The notes under the pieces were generated by a model that saw nothing but the letters and a program-made list of their open reading frames with translations, ran no database searches and had not been told where the DNA came from. The position numbers were made by a program, and so were the translations under genes. Below are positions 33,353 through 42,835 of a stretch of DNA of 64,000 nt, one piece after another (the first letter of the stretch is position 1; the number at the start of each line of letters is the position of its first letter). This DNA is from Bacillota bacterium (GTDB lineage: Bacteria; Bacillota; Clostridia; DSM-8532), in NCBI GenBank assembly GCA_023411795.1, contig JAEYOK010000006.1, positions 1-64,000 on the forward strand. The letters are read 5' to 3'.

Positions 33353-34303
33353 TTATAAATCCAACGTTACCATATCAACAGCAAGCTGGTAGTTCATATT
33401 TCTTTTTAGATTACTACGTACTTCTTGAATTCTGGATATTTTTTCAGATATATCAAGAGGGCTATACCCCTTAGCGTACTTTATTATATTATCCTTTTTA
33501 TCCGAATTAATCAACCCATCAACCAAAGAACACTGAGCTAAAAGGGTATCTCTGTAAACTGATTCCAATATATCCATACATGAAGAAAAAGAATTTTTCT
33601 TTTTAGAAAGATACTGGTTAAACTCTAATCTGGAATTAGTGCTGCCTTCAAATACAAATCTCATAACCATATTTCTGTTTTCTTCAAAACCCTTATCGTC
33701 AAGCAATTCAATAAACCTACCCGGATTTCCTCCGCTGAGAGAAAGAAAATGCTCTTTATCGGTTATATCGATATTGTTTTCTGTGGCGATAGCTTTCATA
33801 TCCTGGATAGAATACGGTTTTAATCTTATTTGTACAACACGGGATCTTATAGTTAAAAGCAATGATTCATATACTGACGTAGTAAGTAGTATAATACCGT
33901 ACTCCGGTGGGTCTTCCAATGTTTTTAACAAACAGTTTTGAGCATCGGTCGTCATAAGATCTGCTTCCTCAATCAGATATACCTTTTTTCCAACCGATGG
34001 ACGTATACTTATATCTTCAATAAGCTCCCTTATTTGCTTAATAAGAATTTTCCGGGTCTCATTTCTTATCACTTTAAAATTAGGGTTTATATTCTCATCA
34101 AAACCTCTGCAAGACCTGCAAACTCCGCATGGCTTAAAATCATTGCTCTTATCGGTGCATAGAACGGTCTTTGCCACATAATGAGCTAAAGTTCGTTTTC
34201 CTATACCCTTTTGGCCTGTAAAAGCATATGCATGCCCCAGAGCCTCATGCATCATTTCATTTTTAAATGTCTTAAGTATAGATGCTTGGCCTATGAATTC
34301 CAT
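33353..34303 (-). CDS. holB: DNA polymerase III subunit delta'
   Basis: A 316-aa AAA+ clamp-loader subunit. Walker A-like TGQKGIGKRTLAHYV, the four-Cys zinc module CTDKSNDFKPCGVCRSC, Walker B LIEEADLMTTDAQNCLLKTL and sensor 1 ILLTTSVYESLLLTIRSR. It loads the beta clamp with other clamp-loader proteins. AGGAGG precedes the ATG. Gene order with tmk and yaaR is conserved. Confidence 0.95.
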   Translation of the reverse strand: MEFIGQASILKTFKNEMMHEALGHAYAFTGQKGIGKRTLAHYVAKTVLCTDKSNDFKPCGVCRSCRGFDENINPNFKVIRNETRKILIKQIRELIEDISIRPSVGKKVYLIEEADLMTTDAQNCLLKTLEDPPEYGIILLTTSVYESLLLTIRSRVVQIRLKPYSIQDMKAIATENNIDITDKEHFLSLSGGNPGRFIELLDDKGFEENRNMVMRFVFEGSTNSRLEFNQYLSKKKNSFSSCMDILESVYRDTLLAQCSLVDGLINSDKKDNIIKYAKGYSPLDISEKISRIQEVRSNLKRNMNYQLAVDMVTLDL

Positions 34304-34322
34304 CTATTTCCTCCTAAGTGCT

Positions 34323-34784
34323 CTAAAGTACAAGATCCAGAATTAAACCACGGATATCTTCTATGCGACCAAGAATGGAAAGATTATCCCGTTCAGAGTT
34401 TAATACCTCACGGGTAAGCTGCTCCAGCTTTTCATTAACAATTTTTATAGTGGAAAAAACCCTATGTCTACCTCTTCGGTCTAAAAAGCTTTCCTTTGAA
34501 AATCTAGACGAGCCTCTTATAGCCTCGTCTAAAAACTCCATAATCATTCGTTTATAAGCTTTTAATTCAGAAACATCAATATGGTTAGCTAAATGCTTGC
34601 CTTTCTTTTCTATTTCAAGGGCTTTCTTCTTTAGCTCTTCTTCCTGACTCTCAGAAAACTGGCGATCCATATGGGAGCTAAATTGAGGACCACTCTTTTC
34701 TGAGATTCTTGTTCTATTACTTTCGATGCGTCCGGAAACATTTTGAGGCTTCCCTCCTGAGCTTCCATCAATCTTTATTGCCAT
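34323..34784 (-). CDS. yaaR: YaaR family protein (DUF327)
   Basis: A 153-aa mainly helical protein, with LKAYKRMIMEFLDEAIRGSS and RGRHRVFSTIKIVNEKLEQL matching the YaaR/DUF327 family. Its place between tmk and holB is the usual one. It is cytosolic and its biochemical role is unclear. GGAGGAAAG precedes the ATG. Confidence 0.88.
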   Translation of the reverse strand: MAIKIDGSSGGKPQNVSGRIESNRTRISEKSGPQFSSHMDRQFSESQEEELKKKALEIEKKGKHLANHIDVSELKAYKRMIMEFLDEAIRGSSRFSKESFLDRRGRHRVFSTIKIVNEKLEQLTREVLNSERDNLSILGRIEDIRGLILDLVL

Positions 34785-34798
34785 TATCTTTCCTCCAA

Positions 34799-35473
34799 TT
34801 ATAAAATGGCTCTAACAAAAGAATAGATTTCTTCATTAATATCGGCAATGCTTCTGATAACCCCATCCTTAACACAGTAAACACGATTCCATTTATATGC
34901 ATCTGCGATACTACATGCATTATTATATGAATCAATTAAATGCTCAAAATTCTTTTCATGTATATCCTTCTCATCCAACCCTGTTATTTTATTTTTTCTT
35001 TCCTTCATTAGTTTTTGACCGTATTCCGGAGGCATATCAAGAAATATAACGCAATCGGGAACCGGAATTCCCAGCTTTACAAACTCGAGATCCCATAACC
35101 AGTCAAGAAAAGCAGCCTTTTTATCTCTATCCTTTACCTTCGAGGCCTGATGAATCATATTTGACATTGTATATCGGTCAGCTATAATTATTCCACCATC
35201 ATTATAGAACTCCTGCCAGGAAGTCTTAAAGGATGCATAACGATCAACTGCAAAAAATGTTGACGCAGCATATGGGCTGACATCCTCAGGTAAATTTCCA
35301 AAGTCACCTTTTAGGTACATTTTTACCAGGGCAGATGATTGGCTGTTATAATCAGGGAACTCAATCTTTCTTACGCAATGGTTGTCATTAAGTAATCTTT
35401 GAAAAAGCATATTTGTATGAGTTTCCTTACCGCTTGAGTCAACTCCTTCAATTATTATCAACTTACCTTTCAA
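34799..35473 (-). CDS. tmk: Thymidylate kinase
   Basis: A 224-aa nucleoside monophosphate kinase. P-loop GVDSSGKETHT (residues about 9-19), DRY motif in ADRYTMSNMIHQASK, and LID-like MKERKNKITG. It phosphorylates dTMP to dTDP for DNA synthesis. The start is TTG at 35473 with AGGGGGAAAGACT upstream. The sequence belongs to the clostridial tmk type, slightly longer than the E. coli enzyme, with GVDSSGKET in place of the usual GxDGxGKT. Confidence 0.9.
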   Translation of the reverse strand: MKGKLIIIEGVDSSGKETHTNMLFQRLLNDNHCVRKIEFPDYNSQSSALVKMYLKGDFGNLPEDVSPYAASTFFAVDRYASFKTSWQEFYNDGGIIIADRYTMSNMIHQASKVKDRDKKAAFLDWLWDLEFVKLGIPVPDCVIFLDMPPEYGQKLMKERKNKITGLDEKDIHEKNFEHLIDSYNNACSIADAYKWNRVYCVKDGVIRSIADINEEIYSFVRAIL

Positions 35474-35544
35474 AGTCTTTCCCCCTATTCATTAATGCGT
35501 AAGAGAAATGCTCCCTTACACGCTTTGCTTCCATCATACAGCGA

Positions 35545-36957
35545 CTAAATAACTTCAATATAACCGTTATTTATACCATGCACAGGCTGATTTCTCTGCA
35601 AAAGCAGATTAATATACTCAGCAATATCACCTGTAATTCTCTCTCCGGGACAAATCACAGGTATCCCCGGCGGATATGGTGTTACAAAAGCTCCACTTAT
35701 TTCCCCCACCGCTTTATTTATCGGTAAAATCCGGCATTTATCAAACAAAGCTTTCCTCAAGGGTATAACACGCTCGGGAATCTCACCCGGCCAGGGTGGA
35801 GGTGCGGAGTTATAATTTTGTGTCACTTCTCCATCACGCTTATATTCTCGTGAAATAATCTCAAGTGATGATAATAGTTTATCAAAATCTTCCGAAGTAT
35901 GAAAGGGTGTTGCAATTAAAACAAGATTATTGAAATCTGCCATTTCAGCAACCATTCCAAATCTCGTCCTAAGAAGCTCCTCGGCCATAAATCCACTAAG
36001 ACTAGTTGATTCAAAACTTAACACTATGCGTGAAAAATCGCTCTCGAATCCTGATGTGTTAAAAGATGTTCTTCTAATTATAGTATTTTCATTAAGCTTC
36101 TTATCGAAATCTTTTATTGTCTGATATAAGCCTTCATAGAGGCTCTTACCCTGATTTTCCATCATATCGCGAGCTATATCAATTGAAGCCATTAATAAGT
36201 AAGATGGACTTGTCGTCTGAACCATGGAAACAGTTTTTTCTATACGGCTTCTGGGTATTATGCCGTTGCTTTTTCCATGAAGTATGGCTGTTTGAGTAAA
36301 TGCAGGAAGTGTTTTATGTAAACTTTGGACACATAAATCAGCCCCCGCATCCATAGCTGTTTGAGGTAAGTTATTATGGAATTTAAAGTGTGCTCCGTGA
36401 GCCTCGTCAACCAGAAGGGGAATTTTATGAGTCTTAGCCAGCTTCACTATATCATTAAGCGAAGTGGCAGTTCCATAATACCCGGGTCTTGTAATTAATA
36501 TGCCCCGGGCATCAGGGTTATCTTCAATTGCTTTTTCCAGAGCCTGTGGGGTAATCCCAAGAGGTATATTGTTCTCAATTTGAGGCAATACAAAAACCGG
36601 CTCACAATTAAGCTGAGCCAGTGCATTTAAAGCAGATATATGACAATCCCGCCCAAGAATAAGCTTATCACCCGGTTTCAAGGCTGCTTGTATCATTGCA
36701 TGAATTCCGCTGGTGGAACCATTAACAAGAAACAATGAATAATCCGAGCCAAAGCACTTTGATGCCAGTTCCTGAGATTCTTTGATAACACCCTGCGGGT
36801 AGTGCAGGCAATCTGAACCCGGTATCTCGGTTATGTCCAGATTGCCCACAGCCCTCATATCACCAAATAAACCTCTGCCCAGAATATGTCCCGGCATATG
36901 AAATGGTAACGTTTTTTCACTTGTATATGCTTTTAGCATATCATAAATTGGTTTCAT
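35545..36957 (-). CDS. Orn/Lys/Arg decarboxylase family PLP enzyme
   Basis: A 470-aa fold-type I PLP enzyme. LPFHMPGHILGRG near the N-terminus, VNGSTSGIHAMIQAAL, VDEAHGAHF with the PLP-contacting Asp, and the Schiff-base Lys in SLHKTLPAFTQTA. AFVTPYPPGIPVICPGE is the C-terminal signature. It decarboxylates lysine, arginine or ornithine to a diamine. ATG at 36957 is preferred over TTG at 36993, which overlaps potD. It follows potD by 25 bases, linking synthesis and uptake of polyamines. Substrate not determined from sequence. Confidence 0.9.
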   Translation of the reverse strand: MKPIYDMLKAYTSEKTLPFHMPGHILGRGLFGDMRAVGNLDITEIPGSDCLHYPQGVIKESQELASKCFGSDYSLFLVNGSTSGIHAMIQAALKPGDKLILGRDCHISALNALAQLNCEPVFVLPQIENNIPLGITPQALEKAIEDNPDARGILITRPGYYGTATSLNDIVKLAKTHKIPLLVDEAHGAHFKFHNNLPQTAMDAGADLCVQSLHKTLPAFTQTAILHGKSNGIIPRSRIEKTVSMVQTTSPSYLLMASIDIARDMMENQGKSLYEGLYQTIKDFDKKLNENTIIRRTSFNTSGFESDFSRIVLSFESTSLSGFMAEELLRTRFGMVAEMADFNNLVLIATPFHTSEDFDKLLSSLEIISREYKRDGEVTQNYNSAPPPWPGEIPERVIPLRKALFDKCRILPINKAVGEISGAFVTPYPPGIPVICPGERITGDIAEYINLLLQRNQPVHGINNGYIEVI

Positions 36958-36982
36958 ATATTTAATCTCTTTTAAATTAAGG

Positions 36983-38035
36983 TTATTCAGCAAGAATCTG
37001 AATCAGGATGTCGTTATATACGGTCTTATAATCACCAAGGTCTATATAAACATCACTTTTCTTTAGAATTTCTTTATCAGGCCAATACGCGGGCAAATCA
37101 AAAACCTCAGGATACTCTTCTTGCATTCTTTTTATTACTTCACTATTAGGTGACGAATATCCCATGGCTTCGGAATTCCTGAAAGAGATATCGGGATCAA
37201 GCATGAAATTAATGAACTTTTCAGCTTCATCTTTGTGCTTTGAACTTTTAGGAATAACCATGGCATCATACCAGACATTGGTCCCTTCCTTAGGAACACT
37301 ATAGCCGATATTTTCAAATCCTTCCCAATATAGATCCATAGCATCTCCCGAATAGGTAAGACCCATGGCTGCATCTCCGTTTGCTATAAGGTCCTTAATC
37401 TCATCACCGTAATAGCCGTTGACAAGTGGAGATTGAGTAGTCAGTAAAGCCTTAGCTTCGGCCAATTCACTGTCATTTGTACTATTCATTGAATATCCCA
37501 GTTTTTTTAAGGCTGCTCCCAACATATCGCGAACATCCTTCTTCATCAGTATCTGGCCTTTATACTTTTCATTCCAGAGAATATCCCAACTATCAACAGG
37601 GTCACTGACCATGTCCTTATTATAGAGAATTCCTATGGTTCCCCAGAAATATGGCACCGAGTATTTGTCTTCGGGATCATAATCCTTGCCCTTATATTCT
37701 TCATCTATATATTTGTAATTTGGTATATTGTCATAATTGATAGGAAGAAGCATATCTCTCTTAATCATCTCAGAAATAGCGTAGTCCGAAGGAAATACCA
37801 CATCATAGCTGCTTCCCCCCGCTTCCATCTTGGAAAGAAGCTCTTCGTTGGTAGCATAAGTCTTATAGTTAACTTTAATCCCGGTACTTTTCTCAAACTC
37901 GTCAATCAAGGTCTCATCCATGTATTCACCCCAATTAAACACATTAATAACTGTACCGGAACCGCAGCCGGTCAATGAGATAACCGTTGTGAACAACATC
38001 GTAACAATTATCATACATATCAGGATTTTTTTCAT
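36983..38035 (-). CDS. potD: Spermidine/putrescine-binding lipoprotein PotD
   Basis: A 350-aa protein. Signal peptide with lipobox LTGC (Cys about 24). VFNWGEYMDETLIDEFEKST is the hallmark PotD/PotF opening, with YDVVFPSDYAISEM and YFWGTIGILYN. It binds polyamines outside the membrane for PotABC. AAGGAGGAG precedes ATG, and it overlaps potC by four bases. Confidence 0.93.
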   Translation of the reverse strand: MKKILICMIIVTMLFTTVISLTGCGSGTVINVFNWGEYMDETLIDEFEKSTGIKVNYKTYATNEELLSKMEAGGSSYDVVFPSDYAISEMIKRDMLLPINYDNIPNYKYIDEEYKGKDYDPEDKYSVPYFWGTIGILYNKDMVSDPVDSWDILWNEKYKGQILMKKDVRDMLGAALKKLGYSMNSTNDSELAEAKALLTTQSPLVNGYYGDEIKDLIANGDAAMGLTYSGDAMDLYWEGFENIGYSVPKEGTNVWYDAMVIPKSSKHKDEAEKFINFMLDPDISFRNSEAMGYSSPNSEVIKRMQEEYPEVFDLPAYWPDKEILKKSDVYIDLGDYKTVYNDILIQILAE

Positions 38036-38811
38036 AATAGTATTTCTCCTCCTTTATCACTTTTTTTGTTTATTATAAGCATTAAAATAAGAACAACTGT
38101 AAACATCAACGTACTTAATGCATTGATAGTCGGCTTGACTCCTCGTTTAGCCATTGAATAAATCAATATGGATAAATTGGTGGCCGATGTTCCGGCTGTA
38201 AAAAAACTTATAACAAAGTCATCGATAGATAATGTGAAAGCCATCAATGCACCGCTCACAATACCGGGTGTTATTTCAGGAATTATAACCTTTCTCAGGG
38301 CATATGAAGGTGTTGCTCCCAAATCCAGAGCTGCCTCTGCAGTATGCTTGTTTAGCTGTCTCAGCTTAGGCAAGACTGACAAGATTACATATGGAATACT
38401 AAATACAATATGGGCTATAAGCATTGTAAAAAAGCCTAATTCCATTTTTAATGAAATAAAAAGGGTCATTAATGCCACACCTGTCACAATATCTGGATTT
38501 AGTACAGGAAGGTTATTAATGTTAAGGTTTAACTTCCTGCCAAACTTATTCATATTATTGATACCCAGAGCAGCTAGGGTTCCCACTATTGTCGATATTA
38601 ATGTGGAAAGTACAGCCACAAGTATAGTAAAATAAAGGGCTTCACGTATTTGTCGATCCTTAAAAAGTTCAGCATACCAATTCAGAGTGAATCCTCCCCA
38701 TTGACCTCTGGACTTTGATTTATTAAAGGAAAATACAATAAGTACTATTATCGGTGCATAAAGGAAAAGAAAAATCAAACCCATATAAATTCTTTTAACA
38801 GCTTTGCTCAC
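38032..38811 (-). CDS. potC: Polyamine ABC transporter permease PotC
   Basis: A 259-aa membrane protein with six predicted helices and the EAA loop EAALDLGATPSYALRKVIIP (residues about 160-180) that docks to PotA. FNKSKSRGQWGGFTLNWY is the PotC family N-terminal motif. It is coupled to potB and potD by 4-base overlaps. Confidence 0.92.
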   Translation of the reverse strand: MSKAVKRIYMGLIFLFLYAPIIVLIVFSFNKSKSRGQWGGFTLNWYAELFKDRQIREALYFTILVAVLSTLISTIVGTLAALGINNMNKFGRKLNLNINNLPVLNPDIVTGVALMTLFISLKMELGFFTMLIAHIVFSIPYVILSVLPKLRQLNKHTAEAALDLGATPSYALRKVIIPEITPGIVSGALMAFTLSIDDFVISFFTAGTSATNLSILIYSMAKRGVKPTINALSTLMFTVVLILMLIINKKSDKGGEILL

Positions 38812-39650
38812 TTTGCTTTTCCTCCTTCTTCCTGATTACTATCAATCTTTGACATAACAGCCATTGATATTAGAATCATAATCATTAAAATTATTGATAA
38901 TGATGATCCAAAATGCCAATTCCTTGATGATATAAATTGTTGCTCAATCAAATCTCCTATTAGAGGTGTTTTCCCTCCCCCTAATAAACCGGATATTACA
39001 AAGGTACTGACTGCGGGCATAAATACCATAGTTATTCCTGATATAACTCCGGGTATGCTAAGTGGAAGTATAACCTTCAAAAATGTTACTATACGGTTAC
39101 CTCCAAGGTCACTTGATGCCTCAAGCACATGCTTATCAATCTTGCTCAAAACTGTATATATCGGCAAAACCATAAAGGGCAAGAAATTATATACCATACC
39201 TAAAAGAACAGCTCCACTACCGGGCATTATCTCAAGCTTTGGAAGACCAATCCACAATAAAAATCTGTTAATCAGACCGTTTGGAGATAGTAGTGACATC
39301 CACGCATAAGTTCTTAGCAGGAAATTCATCCAAATGGGCACTAGAAACAACATCATCAACAGACTTCTATACTTAACATCTGTGTTTGCAATAATCATTG
39401 CAACGGGATACCCTAAAACCAGACAGATAAGAGTAGAAACCAAAGCCAATAGGAAGGAATCACCTATAACTTTTAAGTACAATGGCTCAATAACCTTTTT
39501 ATAGCTCTCTAATGAAAAATCCAACTCCTTCAGATTATGGATATCTCCATCGGTAAAGCTGTAAATTAGTATTAAAAATAGAGGTACTACTATAAAAATT
39601 ATCATCCATACCGTATAGGGGTATGACATCATTCTTAAACTCTTTTTCAA
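38808..39650 (-). CDS. potB: Polyamine ABC transporter permease PotB
   Basis: A 280-aa membrane protein, six predicted helices, with EAA loop LEASSDLGGNRIVTFLKVIL. LRTYAWMSLLSPNGLINRFL is the PotB/PotH motif. The start is TTG at 39650, overlapping the potA stop (TTTGA); AGGGGAG lies upstream. It forms the channel with PotC. Confidence 0.92.
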   Translation of the reverse strand: MKKSLRMMSYPYTVWMIIFIVVPLFLILIYSFTDGDIHNLKELDFSLESYKKVIEPLYLKVIGDSFLLALVSTLICLVLGYPVAMIIANTDVKYRSLLMMLFLVPIWMNFLLRTYAWMSLLSPNGLINRFLLWIGLPKLEIMPGSGAVLLGMVYNFLPFMVLPIYTVLSKIDKHVLEASSDLGGNRIVTFLKVILPLSIPGVISGITMVFMPAVSTFVISGLLGGGKTPLIGDLIEQQFISSRNWHFGSSLSIILMIMILISMAVMSKIDSNQEEGGKAK

Positions 39651-40696
39651 AGTGTCTCCCCTCTTTTCATTACCTGAATATCGCCTGCTTGTACATTCAT
39701 TCCCACATAGCTTCCAACCGGGAACATCATGGTACGATGTACCATATATTCTCTTGTGTCAGATTCTATGAGCATTTCATAATGTACGCCTTTAAATACT
39801 ACTGAGGTAACAGTTCCTTTTATCATACCTTCGTCGGGGTTAGTAACTATGCGTATATCCTCAGGGCGGATAACAATATCCACCGGTTCGTTTTTTGCAA
39901 AGCCCTTATCAACACAATCCAATACCAGGCCGTCAAAAGATACCTTATAATCCTCGGGCATAGTAGCTTCTATTATATTGCTTTCACCGATAAAGTCTGC
40001 TACAAAACGGTTTAATGGCTCATTATATATGTCTTGGGGTGAGCCCACCTGCTGAATGACGCCCTTATTCATAACCACAATTGTATCTGACATTGTAAGG
40101 GCTTCTTCCTGATCATGGGTGACATATATAAATGTAATTCCTACACTTCTTTGCATATCCAAAAGCTCTATCTGCATTTCTTTTCTGAGCTTTAAATCAA
40201 GGGCGCCCAGAGGCTCATCCAAAAGAAGCACCTTAGGTTCGTTTACCAATGCTCTTGCGATAGCCACACGTTGCTGCTGACCGCCACTGAGCGAATCAAC
40301 ATTACGTTTTTCAAAGCCTTCTAGGTCAACAAGCTTTAGCATTCTTTTAACACGTCTTTCAATTTCACTTTTAGAAATCTTTTTTATTCGAAGACCAAAA
40401 GCTATGTTTTCAAAAACATTCAAGTGGGTGAATAGAGCATAACGCTGAAAAACAGTATTTATATTTCTTTTATATGGCGGAATGGGATTAAGAAGTTTGT
40501 CTTCAAAAAAAATCTGACCTTCATCAGGTTCTTCAAAACCGCCTATCATTCTCAATGTGGTTGTCTTACCACAGCCGCTGGGACCTAATAGAGTAACAAA
40601 TTCATTTTCTTTTATGGTTAAATTAATACTGTCAACAGCAGTCATATCATTATAGCGTTTTGTAAGATTTTTTAATTCAATAAGCGTTTTTCCCAT
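39647..40696 (-). CDS. potA: Polyamine ABC transporter ATPase PotA
   Basis: A 349-aa ATPase. Walker A GPSGCGKTT, Q-loop FQRYALFTHLNVFENIAFGL, signature LSGGQQQRVA, Walker B VLLLDEPLGALD, H-loop VTHDQEEA. The C-terminal TOBE domain (about 270-349, IRPEDIRIV) is present. It powers PotBC. It starts 15 bases after the regulator gene. Confidence 0.95.
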   Translation of the reverse strand: MGKTLIELKNLTKRYNDMTAVDSINLTIKENEFVTLLGPSGCGKTTTLRMIGGFEEPDEGQIFFEDKLLNPIPPYKRNINTVFQRYALFTHLNVFENIAFGLRIKKISKSEIERRVKRMLKLVDLEGFEKRNVDSLSGGQQQRVAIARALVNEPKVLLLDEPLGALDLKLRKEMQIELLDMQRSVGITFIYVTHDQEEALTMSDTIVVMNKGVIQQVGSPQDIYNEPLNRFVADFIGESNIIEATMPEDYKVSFDGLVLDCVDKGFAKNEPVDIVIRPEDIRIVTNPDEGMIKGTVTSVVFKGVHYEMLIESDTREYMVHRTMMFPVGSYVGMNVQAGDIQVMKRGETL

Positions 40697-40711
40697 TTCA
40701 TTCTTCCTCTA

Positions 40712-41254
40712 CTAAAAACTTGGTGGTGTTGATATCCATAGAATTTTTGCCACGGTTTTCCCGGTATTTTTCATCACATGGGTTTTGTTAGGCTTAAACA
40801 TAAAACAGTCACCTTTTTTTAATCTAAACCGTTCTTTTCCTAGATAAAGATAAAGGCTTCCGCTAAGTACCATTCCAAACTCTTCTCCCTGATGGGGTTG
40901 ATCCTCTTCAAAGGAACAGTTGGGTTTTATCTCTACTATTATGGGCTCCATCTGTCGTTTTTTTGCATTAGGGACTATCCAGTGTATAGCGTAGCTCTGA
41001 TCAGCAGATTCCTTGACAAAGTAGTTGGTATCAGTAAAGACCACCTGCTCATCTATAACTTCTTCTCCAAAAAATTTCTGAAGACTTGTGCCTAAACAAT
41101 CAAGAATATCCTGCAAAGTGGAAATAGAAGGAGAAGTAAGATCTCTCTCAAGCTGTGAAATAAAGCCTTTTGTAAGTTCACAGCGATCAGCAATTTCTTC
41201 CTGGGTCATTCCGCTTTCTAACCTTAATCTCTTAATTTTATTACCGATTTGCAT
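40712..41254 (-). CDS. XRE-cupin transcriptional regulator of the polyamine operon
   Basis: A 180-aa protein. Residues 1-62 form an XRE helix-turn-helix (KIKRLRLESGMTQEEIADRC then ELTKGFISQLERDL); residues about 105-180 a cupin barrel (PHQGEEFGMVLSGSLYLYLG, GDCFMFKPNKTHVMKN). This is the PuuR-like layout that senses a small ligand. It is the first gene of the pot operon and lies next to two palindromic sites at 41281-41342, so it probably autoregulates the operon in response to polyamine or a related metabolite. Confidence 0.9.
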   Translation of the reverse strand: MQIGNKIKRLRLESGMTQEEIADRCELTKGFISQLERDLTSPSISTLQDILDCLGTSLQKFFGEEVIDEQVVFTDTNYFVKESADQSYAIHWIVPNAKKRQMEPIIVEIKPNCSFEEDQPHQGEEFGMVLSGSLYLYLGKERFRLKKGDCFMFKPNKTHVMKNTGKTVAKILWISTPPSF

Positions 41255-41280
41255 GGAATCACCTCCTATATAAGCAAATA

Positions 41281-41342
41281 AGTTTACTTTTATTAAACTC
41301 GGCGAAGCACTTACATTACTAAAAGTTTATTTTTACTAAACA
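41281..41342. promoter_or_regulatory. Two AGTTTA-N7-TAAAC(T/A) operators
   Basis: AGTTTACTTTTATTAAACT at 41281-41299 and AGTTTATTTTTACTAAACA at 41324-41342. Both are 6-7-6 inverted repeats, 43 bases centre to centre (about four helical turns), between the promoter at 41352-41380 and the regulator gene. Likely binding sites of the XRE-cupin protein. Confidence 0.65.
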
Positions 41343-41351
41343 ACAGTTCAT

Positions 41352-41380
41352 ATTATTGCAAAGTTTGTTTTAAAAGTCAA
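41352..41380 (-). promoter_or_regulatory. Promoter of the XRE-cupin/pot operon
   Basis: Minus strand TTGACT (41380-41375), 17-base spacer, AATAAT (41357-41352). The transcript start would fall close to the upstream operator. Confidence 0.7.
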
Positions 41381-41443
41381 TTACTATTTTCAAATATTCG
41401 ACAAAAAGTTTTTTCGGATTTCTGGATTTTTTTACATGAAAAA

Positions 41444-41467
41444 GGGGGCTGTCTAACACAGCTCCCC
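41444..41467 (-). terminator. Terminator after lepB
   Basis: GGGGGCTGT...ACAGCTCCCC stem, followed on the minus strand by TTTTTCATG. It lies 17 bases past the lepB stop. Confidence 0.85.
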
Positions 41468-41483
41468 ATGATTATTCCATTTA

Positions 41484-42101
41484 TTATTTGTAGAGTGAAC
41501 CAAACTTATTTAGCGGCATTACTCTCAAAATTGCTTTACCTTCCACCCATGACTGGTTTATCTTACCAAAACTTCTGCTATCCAGACTTTGACCTCTATT
41601 ATCCCCCATTACAAATAGTTCTCCCGGTAAAACTACTGTCTTTTCTAGCTCATTGTTTAAAACAATATTTTCAAAAGGGTCAATTCTTGCATATTTTTCA
41701 ATCTGGGCTTCCCCGTTCACATAAAGTATATTATCCTGTATTTCAATAGTATCACCCGGTATACCAATCACTCGCTTAATAAGCCTGTTTCGCCGAAAAT
41801 CCTTATTAAGCTTCAATGAAAGATCACTAATATATATGGAAGCTCTTCCGATTATCCCATTTACAGGTTCATCACGCAAAAATATTATGATATCTCCGCG
41901 CTTTGGCTCGTTAAAGTTATAGGCCAGTTTGTTCATGATTAGTTTATCACCCGGTTCCAAGGTTTCCATCATGGATTCCATATTGACCTCGGTTAACGCA
42001 AATAACTCGCTTTGAATAACAGATGCTATAAAAAATGCCGCGACAATGAGCAGAACCCATTCTAAAACTTCTTTACCGATGCTCTTCTTTGTGTTTGTCA
42101 A
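41484..42101 (-). CDS. lepB: Signal peptidase I
   Basis: A 205-aa protein. One N-terminal membrane helix (about 10-30) precedes the catalytic Ser in MESMMETLEPGD and the general-base Lys in NRLIKRVIGIPGD; FVMGDNRGQSLDSRSFG is the conserved C-terminal box. It removes signal peptides of exported proteins. The usual GxSMxPTL is altered to MESMMETL but Ser is retained. The start is TTG at 42101 with AGGAGATG upstream. Confidence 0.93.
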   Translation of the reverse strand: MTNTKKSIGKEVLEWVLLIVAAFFIASVIQSELFALTEVNMESMMETLEPGDKLIMNKLAYNFNEPKRGDIIIFLRDEPVNGIIGRASIYISDLSLKLNKDFRRNRLIKRVIGIPGDTIEIQDNILYVNGEAQIEKYARIDPFENIVLNNELEKTVVLPGELFVMGDNRGQSLDSRSFGKINQSWVEGKAILRVMPLNKFGSLYK

Positions 42102-42120
42102 AAGTATCTACATCTCCTTT

Positions 42121-42816
42121 TCACAGGGAAACCTTAAGAATCCCCTCTATCTCATATATTTTAGCTGATATTTCAACCAAATCCAATGCCTTATTTTCAT
42201 ATTCAAGATAGATTATAATTTTTTGCTTAGTGGTACCAGGGTTCGCCGATATATCAAGACTCTTTATATTAAGCGTATAGTCCTTCAAAAGATTACTCAA
42301 AGGAGTAATTAACTGTTTTCCCGCTTCTCCCTCTATTTCAACTATTCTAGTCATTAATTTTTTTGAAAATTTATCCTCTAATGATTTTAGATAAATTAAG
42401 ACAGCCCCTATTAGCAAAGTAGCAAATATTGCCCCGGAAAAAAAACCAATTCCGCACGCTAATCCCACACAGGCTACGACCCAAATACTGGCTGCGGTAG
42501 TAATACCTTTTACCGAAGCACCATGACGTATTATGGCGCCGGCTCCTAAAAAACCGATTCCACTTACCACCTGTCCCGCAATTCGTGTAGGATCTATATT
42601 GACCTGACCGGAATAAGCTGTTATGGCAAAATGTGCAATGAGCATTACCAGACACGAACCCATGCATACAAGTATATGGGTTCTAAAGCCGGCAGGTTTA
42701 TTACGAGAATGCTCCCTCTCAAAGCCAATAATTCCGCCCAGTATACATGCTACTAATAACCGTGTTAATACTATAATTAAAAACTCCGGACTCATTTGGA
42801 AAGGATACCAATTCAT
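42121..42816 (-). CDS. MgtC/SapB family membrane protein
   Basis: A 231-aa protein with four to five helices in the first 140 residues: GGIIGFEREHSRNKPAGFRT, GIGFLGAGAIIRHGASVKGI and TTAASIWVVACVGLACGIG, the MgtC signature. A small cytoplasmic C-terminal domain follows, an ACT-like fold in this subfamily. The family supports growth at low magnesium in other bacteria; a role here is not known. GGGGTTCGAT precedes ATG. Confidence 0.9.
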   Translation of the reverse strand: MNWYPFQMSPEFLIIVLTRLLVACILGGIIGFEREHSRNKPAGFRTHILVCMGSCLVMLIAHFAITAYSGQVNIDPTRIAGQVVSGIGFLGAGAIIRHGASVKGITTAASIWVVACVGLACGIGFFSGAIFATLLIGAVLIYLKSLEDKFSKKLMTRIVEIEGEAGKQLITPLSNLLKDYTLNIKSLDISANPGTTKQKIIIYLEYENKALDLVEISAKIYEIEGILKVSL

Positions 42817-42835
42817 ATCGAACCCCTATATTATA

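Noticed and set aside
38168..38635. 155-aa plus-strand ORF antisense to potC
   Set aside because: Shadow of the permease gene, which has clear homology and operon context.
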